From assembly GCA_023406985.1 (NCBI GenBank), contig JAEXTK010000287.1:1-11418 (forward strand): 11,418 bases of DNA, given 5' to 3'. This document shows, one piece after another, positions 1-5,915 of the stretch. A model generated the notes under the pieces. It was not told the DNA's origin and made no database searches. It was given only the letters and a program-made list of their open reading frames with translations. Numbering within the stretch: the stretch's first letter is position 1; each line of letters starts with the position of its first letter. Made by a program: the position numbers and the translations under genes. Origin of the DNA: Spirochaetota bacterium (GTDB lineage: Bacteria; Spirochaetota; Spirochaetia; Treponematales; Breznakiellaceae).

Positions 1-91
1 GCCGATGCCGAGCCCACCGGGTCGCGGGGCCACGGGGGGGGGCCCCCGCCGGGGGGGGGGCGGCGGGGGTGCCCCCCCCCCCCGCCGCGAA
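1..91. repeat. G/C homopolymer low-complexity tract
   Basis: This stretch is almost pure G and C. It has a run of nine G (34-42), a run of ten G (51-60), five G (65-69) and twelve C (72-83). The G10 and C12 runs could pair into a hairpin, and the G runs could form a G-quadruplex. It lies just downstream of the stop codon of the minus-strand lipoprotein gene, and no gene is visible in it. There is no T-run that would make it an ordinary intrinsic terminator. It may be a real slippage-prone tract or a sequencing or assembly artefact; the sequence alone cannot decide. Confidence 0.75.
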
Positions 92-652
92 TCACTTGGC
101 AAGGGTAGGTTTCCTGAGCTTCGCCTGCTCGATGAGCGATAGCAGTTCGGCCTCGGGGACGACCGCGGCATTGATCGTCTTCGTAGAACCGTTGAGGCTC
201 ACGTCGACATACACGACGTCACCGGCTTTGAGGCCCTCGAGCTCGACGATCTTCGTCTTCCGGGTACCGCCGCCTGAAGATTTTCCCAATCGCGTGAGGA
301 TCACCATCTTGTTGTCGGTGGGATCGACGACGAATCGCGCGGTATCGCCCGGGTACGTCTCTACGACGCCCGGATATTTCCTCGCCGCCTCCGGCTTCAT
401 GTTTCCTTTCGGATCGTAGGAACTCGGGTAGAACGCCGCTAGCTGACCGGAGAGCACGGTGGCGATATCCAAATTATGGTACATATAGACGACGGCCTTA
501 CCCCCGGGAATGGGGTCCAACCGCGTATACGGCTCAAAACCCTCATCGCGATTCGGGGCGGATGCGCACGACACGAAGATGAAGCCGATGAGGAGAGCGA
601 TCCCCGCAAGAGAACCGCCGAGCCCGCGCTGAACCGATCCTTCGATTTTCAT
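92..652 (-). CDS. Putative lipoprotein, unknown function (DUF2846-like)
   Basis: This encodes a 186-residue exported protein of unknown function. The N-terminus has a basic start, a hydrophobic stretch (about residues 14-27) and a lipobox-like F-V-S-C with Cys29 as the predicted lipidated residue. The -3 Phe departs from the E. coli consensus but fits the relaxed lipoboxes known from spirochaetes. After a short linker comes a beta-rich domain with an A-V-V-Y-M-Y strand near residues 53-58, a Y-P-G-D-T-A-R-F segment near 100-107 and a K-A-G-D-V-V-Y-V strand near 142-149. This order loosely resembles the DUF2846 lipoprotein domain; that match is a judgement by eye. The ATG at 652 is preceded by a good Shine-Dalgarno sequence (GAGGAG, spacing 5) and a TATAAT box. 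It appears monocistronic and is somewhat less GC-rich than its neighbours. Confidence 0.8.
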   Translation of the reverse strand: MKIEGSVQRGLGGSLAGIALLIGFIFVSCASAPNRDEGFEPYTRLDPIPGGKAVVYMYHNLDIATVLSGQLAAFYPSSYDPKGNMKPEAARKYPGVVETYPGDTARFVVDPTDNKMVILTRLGKSSGGGTRKTKIVELEGLKAGDVVYVDVSLNGSTKTINAAVVPEAELLSLIEQAKLRKPTLAK

Positions 653-704
653 ATGATCTCCTCTTTATCTGGTTTTTTCGACTTACTTTTATCGATATAG
701 GTCG

Positions 705-733
705 ATTATAGCGCGAAGATACGTTTTTGGAAG
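705..733 (-). promoter_or_regulatory. Promoter of the 652 lipoprotein gene
   Basis: On the minus strand a perfect -10 box TATAAT occupies 710-705. Seventeen bases upstream is only a poor -35 (CTTCCA, 733-728). Transcription would start near 698, giving a leader of roughly 46 nt that carries AGAGGAG just before the ATG at 652. The surrounding 653-720 stretch is markedly AT-rich for this window. The -10 is convincing; the -35 is weak. Confidence 0.6.
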
Positions 734-756
734 CTGGAAAACCGCCGGCGACCTTC

Positions 757-1938
757 TTAGCCCCGGTCCGTTCTCCGACCGCCGCCGAGGAGGCGCGCGC
801 GGGTCACCGTCGCTCCCCGCGCTTTCTTGAGATCGAAGACCGCCCGTTCCACCGCCGCTACGCGCTCGCCGGGATCGGGAAACAGTTCGGTCTGGGCGCT
901 CTCCCCGGCCTCGACGCCCGCCACGCCGACGCCGATGAGGCGGACCGCCCGACGGCGGTCCCATTTCCGTTCGAGCAGGGCGCGGGCCGCGTTCCGGATG
1001 TCGTCCGCCGAGACGATCCCGCGATCCAGCGTTTCCTGGGCCGACACGGTCTCGAAATCCGCGTACCGGAGTTTGAGGTGCACGGTCCGGGACCGAAGGC
1101 GGCCTTCCATGAGGCGGAACATGAGCTCCTGGGCCTGTTCCAGGAGGGTTGCGTCCAGCACGTCCGGATCGGTCACGTCATGCTCGAAGGTCGTCTCGCC
1201 GCTCATGGACCGGGATTTCGGTTCGTCCGCGAAGATGCCCGGGTCCGATCCCCGCACCGCGCGGTAGAGGAACTCGCCGAAACCGCGGCCGACCGTCCGC
1301 TCTAGGGCCTCCTTCTCCATGGCCCGGATGCGGGGAATGGAATCCAGCCCGACCTGGATGAGCCGGTCGAGGGATTTCTCCCCGACGCCCCACAGCTTGG
1401 AAAGGGGGAGGGAATCGAGGAAGGCTTCCTCGCCGCCCGCGCGGACTTCCAGGAGCCCGTCGGGTTTGGAGCGGGCCGAGGCCAGCTTGGCGATGTAGCG
1501 GTTCGGTCCGATGCCTATGGAGATGGCGAGTCCCGTTTCCCGGCGGATCCGATCCTTGAGCTTGGCCGCCGCCTCGACGGGCGGGCCGAAGAGCCCCGCC
1601 GTACCGCTCATGTCGAGGAAGGCCTCGTCTACGGATATCTGGCGGACGTCGGGGGTGAAGTCTCCGAAGATCCCCATGACGGCCTCGGATACCTCCCGGT
1701 ACCGGCCCATGCGGACGGGGAGGAAGGCCGCCTGGGGACAGAGCCGCGCGGCGGTGGAGATGGGCAGCGCCGAATGGACGCCGAACGCGCGCGCCTCGTA
1801 GGAGCAGGCGGAGACGACGCCCCGATGTCCGGGGAGGGCGCCGACGATGACCGGACGGCCGCGCAGCGCGGGGGCGTCGAGCTGTTCCACCGACGCGAAG
1901 AAGGCGTCCAGATCGGCGTGGAACACCACCGCCGTCAC
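757..1938 (-). CDS. dinB: DNA polymerase IV (Y-family translesion polymerase)
   Basis: This is a Y-family translesion polymerase that copies past DNA lesions at low fidelity. Its 393 residues exceed the roughly 350 of E. coli DinB. The palm motif H-A-D-L-D-A-F-F begins at residue 7, with metal ligand Asp9 and predicted steric-gate Phe14. S-V-D-E-A-F (102-107) supplies Asp104 and Glu105. A helix-hairpin-helix L-W-G-V-G-E follows at 182-187 and the little-finger segment T-F-E-H-D-V near 250-255. Near the C-terminus Q-T-E-L-F (349-353) matches the pentapeptide by which DinB proteins bind the beta sliding clamp. About 40 basic residues follow it. The start is a GTG at 1938 that overlaps the TGA of the upstream M28-like gene in a GTGA arrangement, so translation is probably coupled and both genes share the promoter at 3996-4024. 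No SOS box was recognised. Confidence 0.95.
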   Translation of the reverse strand: MTAVVFHADLDAFFASVEQLDAPALRGRPVIVGALPGHRGVVSACSYEARAFGVHSALPISTAARLCPQAAFLPVRMGRYREVSEAVMGIFGDFTPDVRQISVDEAFLDMSGTAGLFGPPVEAAAKLKDRIRRETGLAISIGIGPNRYIAKLASARSKPDGLLEVRAGGEEAFLDSLPLSKLWGVGEKSLDRLIQVGLDSIPRIRAMEKEALERTVGRGFGEFLYRAVRGSDPGIFADEPKSRSMSGETTFEHDVTDPDVLDATLLEQAQELMFRLMEGRLRSRTVHLKLRYADFETVSAQETLDRGIVSADDIRNAARALLERKWDRRRAVRLIGVGVAGVEAGESAQTELFPDPGERVAAVERAVFDLKKARGATVTRARLLGGGRRTDRG

Positions 1939-3989
1939 TTTTCGCCCCCGATCGCGGCCGACGCGTCGACGATGAGCGCGTCGCCCCCGCCGTCCGGCGA
2001 TTCCGCGTTTCCCGGCCGGCTATAGATCGCCGAAGCGCGGAGCCGTCCCTCGGCCGAAAGCGGCAAGGTGAGTTCGAGGTCGAGCGGCATCGGCGGGCGT
2101 TCTCCGAGGAGCAAGGTCGCGCGCCTCCCGTCCTCCGAGAGCGCGTAGGGGACCGGCGCGTCGTAGACGGATACCGGTTCATCCGATTCGAAGGAAAGAT
2201 CGAGGCGGACCGGCGTATCGGCGCTCCGCAAGGATATCCGCACGGTCCGGCGGTCCAAGAAGGTGGAAGAGGCCAGGTCGAGGCGCAGCGTACCGCGGGG
2301 GTCGCCTGAAGCCTCTATCCGCTCGCGAACGGGCGGAACCGTGCGTCCCTCCGCCTTCGCCGTATCGGAGGCGTACGAGAGGATCGCCAAGATCGTGCCG
2401 GAAAAAAACAAGATCCGCGAATAGAAGGCCCGCGCGGCGAGGGAACTCCCCGACCGCGAGCGCGCGAGGCAGGCCGCGCGCCGGAAGAGCAGGTGGAAGG
2501 GTAAGATGACGAACGCGAAGAACAGGTTATGCGCCGGGTCGTCGGCCAGGAGAATGCGGGCGGGGCCGGCTTCTCCGGACCCGACGGCGGCGGCCGCCGC
2601 GGCGAGGATCTGCAGGAGGGAAAGGCCGGCGAGGAAGAAGCCGACAGAGCTGTCGCGGATGGAGGCGGCGGCCAGGGCGAGCGCGAAGGCCCAGAGGAAG
2701 AGCGGGACGAAGGTGAAGTCGATGATCGCGGCCGCGAAGGAAAGCGCGGCCAGGAGTATGCAGGCCGCGCTCCCGTAGAAGTGGGCCCGCTTGGGGATGG
2801 AACGGCGCCGCAAGAGGGGGGAAGCTATCGAATAGAAGGCCAAGGCGAGGGCGAACTTGAGGGCCGCTTCGCCGTAGCGCGGCTTGCCGTCCGAGGCGCC
2901 GAAGAGGGAGAGGACGAAGGAGAGGCAATAATCGGCCGCGAGGACGCAGACGAAGAGGATGGCGAGGAAGAGCGGCAGCACCCACGCGCGGCGGAGAAAG
3001 ACCCGGCCGCGGGCGATGAGCAGGTGCCGGTGCGTGAGCGAATAGCCCAGGAGGCTCGCCATGCCGAGCGCGGCGGTCAGCGCGAACAGCGCCACCGAGA
3101 GCCCTTCGGGGAGGGGAATCACCCGTTCTCCGACGGTGAAGAGGAAATAGCGCCGGTCCGCGGCCTCGGGTACCGCGCGGAGCGCCGCGGCGTACCGGAA
3201 CAGACCGTCGGCGAAGCGTTCGGGATCGCTTGCGGCGGCGACTCCCGGCCGGGAGCCCTCCCGCACGAGGAGGGCGGGGAAACCGCGGTCCTGGAGGAAG
3301 GGCAGGGCCTCGCTGCCGCGGACGAGGCCGAGCCGGTACAGTTCGTTGAAGGGGACGGCGAACGGAAGGGGAAGGCCCGCCGCGTCGAAGGCGGCCATGA
3401 AGGGCTTGAGGACGCCGAGGGGGGCTACGGTGAACGGCGACCCGTGGACCAGGTTGAAGCCGCCGCGGCTCTCGCGGAGGTCGAGGTAGATGACGGCCGT
3501 ACGCTCGCTCTCCGCGTACCGGTCCGCGAGATCGCGGAGCCCGAGCAGGGTCCCGCCGCGGAGGTCCTCCGGCAGCTGGGAATACTCGTCGGCGAGGAGG
3601 GCGACGCGGACGTCCAGCGGCGCGCCTTCGGCGGCCACGCGGGAGGCGAAGGCCAGGGCCGCACGCACGCCGAAGGCGATCTCGAGGCCCGCCGGTCCCC
3701 TCGTCGAGGAGAGCGGGGCCGCGACGACGAGCGTACCGGCCGCGCGGTTTTCGGCGGGGCCGCTTAAGTCCACGTGGACTGAAACGCCGAAGCCTCCGTA
3801 GTCGGCGAGGAGGGACCTCCGCTGGAAGGGAATGCCCCGTTCCTGGAGATAGCGCTCCGCCGCATCGCGCGCGGCCGCCTCTCCGAAGAAGTCGGCCGCG
3901 GCCGCCCGCTCGTCCGCCGCGGACAGGCAGACGGGGAAAGCGGTGAGAGCCAAACAGGCGTATAGTAGTGCGGAGCGAAAAAATCCCAC
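1935..3989 (-). CDS. M28-peptidase-like polytopic membrane protein, likely catalytically inactive
   Basis: This encodes a 684-residue exported and membrane protein. A signal peptide (about residues 1-24, ending C-L-S-A) precedes a soluble domain (30-270) with the strand order of M28 aminopeptidases: a T-L-V-V-A-A-P strand (86-92), G-P-A-G-L-E-I-A-F-G (98-107), V-R-V-A-L-L-A-D-E-Y (127-136), A-V-I-Y-L-D-L (165-171) and F-P-A-L-L-V (237-242). Family M28 normally shows H-x-D, G-A-x-D-N and E-E at the first three places. Here they are A-P-L, G-P-A-G-L and D-E-Y, so most zinc ligands seem lost. About eight membrane helices follow (297-540), then a soluble tail. Soluble M28-like domain plus membrane bundle recalls GAA1-type proteins. 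The function is unknown. I chose the GTG at 3989 because a promoter lies immediately upstream; an ATG at 4073 is upstream of that promoter and would bury the signal peptide. It is translationally coupled to dinB. Confidence 0.75.
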   Translation of the reverse strand: MGFFRSALLYACLALTAFPVCLSAADERAAAADFFGEAAARDAAERYLQERGIPFQRRSLLADYGGFGVSVHVDLSGPAENRAAGTLVVAAPLSSTRGPAGLEIAFGVRAALAFASRVAAEGAPLDVRVALLADEYSQLPEDLRGGTLLGLRDLADRYAESERTAVIYLDLRESRGGFNLVHGSPFTVAPLGVLKPFMAAFDAAGLPLPFAVPFNELYRLGLVRGSEALPFLQDRGFPALLVREGSRPGVAAASDPERFADGLFRYAAALRAVPEAADRRYFLFTVGERVIPLPEGLSVALFALTAALGMASLLGYSLTHRHLLIARGRVFLRRAWVLPLFLAILFVCVLAADYCLSFVLSLFGASDGKPRYGEAALKFALALAFYSIASPLLRRRSIPKRAHFYGSAACILLAALSFAAAIIDFTFVPLFLWAFALALAAASIRDSSVGFFLAGLSLLQILAAAAAAVGSGEAGPARILLADDPAHNLFFAFVILPFHLLFRRAACLARSRSGSSLAARAFYSRILFFSGTILAILSYASDTAKAEGRTVPPVRERIEASGDPRGTLRLDLASSTFLDRRTVRISLRSADTPVRLDLSFESDEPVSVYDAPVPYALSEDGRRATLLLGERPPMPLDLELTLPLSAEGRLRASAIYSRPGNAESPDGGGDALIVDASAAIGGEK

Positions 3990-3995
3990 GGGCCA

Positions 3996-4024
3996 AGGAT
4001 AGACGCGGTATAGGAGCGCGTCAA
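3996..4024 (-). promoter_or_regulatory. Promoter of the M28-like gene and dinB, predicting a leaderless mRNA
   Basis: On the minus strand TTGACG (4024-4019) is a five-of-six -35 match. It is followed by exactly 17 bases and TATCCT (4001-3996), a four-of-six -10 match. The expected start of transcription, seven bases after the -10 box, is 3989, the first base of the chosen GTG start codon. No Shine-Dalgarno sequence lies before that GTG, which fits a leaderless message. The boxes are seen directly; the leaderless reading is inference. Confidence 0.55.
4002..4022. repeat. Inverted repeat inside the M28-like gene promoter
   Basis: The arms GACGCG (4002-4007) and CGCGTC (4017-4022) are perfect inverted repeats around nine bases. 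The dyad fills the spacer between the -35 and -10 boxes of the minus-strand promoter, where a bound repressor would block RNA polymerase. Six-base arms can arise by chance in GC-rich DNA, so an operator role is only a suggestion. Confidence 0.3.
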
Positions 4025-4036
4025 TAGCGTAAGCCG

Positions 4037-4065
4037 ATGACAGATCGGGGTCCCTCGGATATAAT
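4037..4065 (+). promoter_or_regulatory. Sigma-70-type promoter of the 4109 gene
   Basis: ATGACA (4037-4042) matches the -35 consensus at five of six positions. It is followed by a 17-base spacer and a perfect TATAAT (4060-4065). Predicted transcription start is near 4072, giving a leader of about 37 nt that carries AAAGAGGAG (4088-4096). The promoter is back-to-back with the minus-strand promoter at 3996-4024, the two -35 boxes being 12 bases apart. The ATG inside this -35 box cannot be the start codon if the promoter is used. Confidence 0.75.
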
Positions 4066-4108
4066 ACGTCCAAGATCGTCGGATAACAAAGAGGAGTACA
4101 ACCAAAGA

Positions 4109-5275
4109 ATGCCGAGTCAGGAACGGAAGACGGTCCTCGACCTGCCCCTGAAGGTCGTCTTGACCGAAGAGGGCACGACTGTCTTCATTCGGCAGAACAA
4201 AAAACTGACCAAATTCAAACTCGCCGACAACGTGGAAGAGTACGGACTGCTTTTGGATAAGTTCGTCCCCGCTTCCATCCAACGGCTCCTCCTCATCGAT
4301 TACATTTCGAAGGTGGAAATTTCCCGTCCCGAGTTCGTTTCCTGCCGGCAGGAAGTGATGGACCTGTCCAAGCTCATCGTCTACGGGATGCTCTATCGCC
4401 AATACGACGCGACGCTGTTCACCCGGGTGCTCAACTCCGATGTCATCAAACGCTGGAACCGATCGAATACGGCCTCCATCATCGACGAAAAAACCCGCTT
4501 CAACGACGGCTTCCTGCAGAATTTCCTGGCCGAGCGCGAGAAAACGGTGGCGGAGATCCGCGAGGAGCTCCTCGCCCCCATCCGCACGGCCATCACGAAG
4601 AACGCCAACCTGCTCCCCGACGAGATGAACGTCCAGCTCTTCCTGAGCGAGAAGTTCCTCAACAACCTGCGCCCCTTCACCTGGTTCATCCTGACCAAAT
4701 TCCGCGGCGTGGAGGGGTACGACCTCCTGGCCAACGAAATCCGCTCCTGCCTCGGCGGCTACATGGACAAGTCGAGGATCGCGGAGTACGTGGCGCTCAT
4801 GATCATCGAGCTCGCGGTGAACACGGAGAACACGAACCTCCGCCGGGCCGCGGCCACGATGTACCGGGGCACGGTGGATCCGAACGCCGTCCTCTTCGAC
4901 CCGAACATCCGGCGGAAGGTGGTGGAGGAGCTCCGGCGCAAGGGCGAGCTCGTCTACGTCTCCTGGAAGATCGGCGGGACGAGCACGTCCATCGGCACCC
5001 AGGGTAAGCTCCAGGTGACGCTCTACAACAAGGAGAGCGAATACCAGGCCATCAAGGACAGCATCGACGCCAAGAAATCCGCGGACCTCAAGAAGAAGAG
5101 CCTCACGGATTTCTATCGGGAGATTCCGGAAGGGGAAGCGGATACCGAACTCGGCCTCTATTATCTATCCTACTTGAGCGAAGCCTGCGAGAAGGTGGGC
5201 GTGAAGTTCGAGTCGATCGTGAGCCAGATCAAGAGCTCGGACACCACGGTCATCACGCTCACCTTCAATATATAG
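4109..5275 (+). CDS. Conserved-looking cytoplasmic protein, possible degenerate GHKL fold
   Basis: I do not recognise this 388-residue protein. It has no signal peptide or membrane helix and is rich in charged residues, so it should be cytoplasmic. The first 200 residues look mostly helical. The C-terminal half has features that recall GHKL ATPases in order: a helix with I-I-E-L-A-V-N-T (232-239) like an N-box E-x-x-x-N, a strand region V-Y-V-S-W-K-I-G-G (283-291), E-L-G-L-Y-Y-L (347-353) like a G2-box Leu-Gly-Leu, and a final strand D-T-T-V-I-T-L-T-F (378-386). The D-x-G-x-G box is not evident, so ATP binding is doubtful. The ATG at 4109 is chosen because an in-frame ATG at 4037 is part of the -35 box; GAGGAG (4091-4096) lies 12 bases upstream, rather far. 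It is monocistronic and convergent with the next gene. The gene itself is secure; the fold is a guess. Confidence 0.8.
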   Translation: MPSQERKTVLDLPLKVVLTEEGTTVFIRQNKKLTKFKLADNVEEYGLLLDKFVPASIQRLLLIDYISKVEISRPEFVSCRQEVMDLSKLIVYGMLYRQYDATLFTRVLNSDVIKRWNRSNTASIIDEKTRFNDGFLQNFLAEREKTVAEIREELLAPIRTAITKNANLLPDEMNVQLFLSEKFLNNLRPFTWFILTKFRGVEGYDLLANEIRSCLGGYMDKSRIAEYVALMIIELAVNTENTNLRRAAATMYRGTVDPNAVLFDPNIRRKVVEELRRKGELVYVSWKIGGTSTSIGTQGKLQVTLYNKESEYQAIKDSIDAKKSADLKKKSLTDFYREIPEGEADTELGLYYLSYLSEACEKVGVKFESIVSQIKSSDTTVITLTFNI

Positions 5276-5277
5276 CT

Positions 5278-5604
5278 CTAGCTCCCCCGTCGCTCGGGGA
5301 TCCCCGCGGGGGGCTTTCCCGAGGCCTTGAAGGCCGCGGATTGGTAGAGGGCGCAGAAACAGTGCCCGTGCTCTTCTATGTCCGCCTTGGCGTACACGCA
5401 GGGGCAGACCACGTCGGCGTCCGCTTCCCGGCTCCCCTCGCTATCCCTGCAGGGGCAGAGGAAGTAGCCGTACCGGTTCCAGTTGGTCGCGAGCCCCGTC
5501 ACGAGGTCATCGTAGAAGCCCTCGTCGCCCGTGAGTTCCCAACCCTGCTTCCGCGCGACCATCTCGGTGAACCGCCGCGTCTCTTCCTTCGACTTCTCAG
5601 CCAT
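5278..5604 (-). CDS. Ferredoxin-thioredoxin reductase catalytic-chain-like Fe-S protein
   Basis: This 108-residue protein looks like the catalytic beta chain of ferredoxin:thioredoxin reductase (FTR), which passes electrons from ferredoxin through a [4Fe-4S] cluster to an active-site disulfide and on to a redoxin. All six family cysteines are present: C-P-C (Cys50, Cys52), C-P-C (Cys67, Cys69) and C-F-C (Cys82, Cys84), the last preceded by His81. By family analogy Cys50, Cys67, Cys69 and Cys82 bind the cluster, and Cys52 and Cys84 form the redox disulfide. The last pair is C-F-C, not the C-H-C of plant FTR. No variable (alpha) chain gene is visible. The ATG at 5604 has a strong AGGAGG, spacing about 4; an in-frame ATG at 5640 would intrude into the glutaredoxin gene. 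It lies eight bases downstream of that gene, its likely redox partner, and last in the phr operon. Confidence 0.88.
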   Translation of the reverse strand: MAEKSKEETRRFTEMVARKQGWELTGDEGFYDDLVTGLATNWNRYGYFLCPCRDSEGSREADADVVCPCVYAKADIEEHGHCFCALYQSAAFKASGKPPAGIPERRGS

Positions 5605-5612
5605 TCCCCCTC

Positions 5613-5915
5613 CTAGGCGTCGAGGAGCGTCTTGCGCCAATCAGCCTCGATGAAGCCGATGAGCGTCGTCTTCCCGTCGATGACCGCGTAGGGAAACGAG
5701 ATGTGCTCGCCGAATTGTTCCTTGAGCGCGGTCTTCGCGCGGTTCTTCGTCTCGAGGGGCACCAGGTCCAGGTGGACGTAGCGGTGATCGATGCCTTTGT
5801 CCGCGAGGAAGGCCAAGGCGCGCTTGCAGAAACCGCAGGTGGAGAGCGCGTAGACCACGACGTCGTGGCGTTTGTCTCCTCCTTCCACCGCGGTGTACGT
5901 CAGATAGTCGAACAT
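5613..5915 (-). CDS. Glutaredoxin-like protein
   Basis: This 100-residue thioredoxin-fold dithiol protein has the strand V-V-V-Y-A-L-S-T followed by the active site C-G-F-C (Cys27-Cys30) and the cis-proline region S-F-P-Y (Pro75). The later L-I-G-F (86-89) stands where many glutaredoxins have a G-G turn for glutathione, so glutathione use is uncertain. Reduction by the adjacent FTR-like protein is more likely from context. The ATG at 5915 has AAGGAGG four bases upstream. A long open frame continues upstream of this ATG, but there it is only the shadow of the photolyase gene. The start overlaps the photolyase stop by 16 bases and the FTR-like gene starts eight bases after its stop, so the three genes form one operon. 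Confidence 0.9.
   Translation of the reverse strand: MFDYLTYTAVEGGDKRHDVVVYALSTCGFCKRALAFLADKGIDHRYVHLDLVPLETKNRAKTALKEQFGEHISFPYAVIDGKTTLIGFIEADWRKTLLDA

Noticed and set aside
725..757. Possible dinB terminator around CGCCGGCG followed by GTTTT on the minus strand
   Set aside because: The palindrome has no loop and the T-run is only four bases, so it is not a convincing intrinsic terminator.
2529..3767. A 412-codon plus-strand frame antisense to the M28-like gene
   Set aside because: It is Gly/Glu/Arg-rich without domain character, while the minus strand gives a clean signal peptide and membrane helices.
4037..4039. ATG at 4037 as the start of the 388-residue protein
   Set aside because: It is part of a near-consensus -35 box, has no ribosome binding site and lies upstream of the predicted transcription start.
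3764..4402. A 212-codon minus-strand frame crossing the divergent promoter region
   Set aside because: It overlaps the 4109 gene antisense, spans both promoters and then enters the M28-like gene in the wrong frame.
5285..5320. Possible terminator at the convergent junction (CCCCG/CGGGG stem at 5285-5299, then a CCCCGCGGGG palindrome)
   Set aside because: The stem is only five base pairs, lies inside the FTR-like coding region and is not followed by a T-run on either strand.
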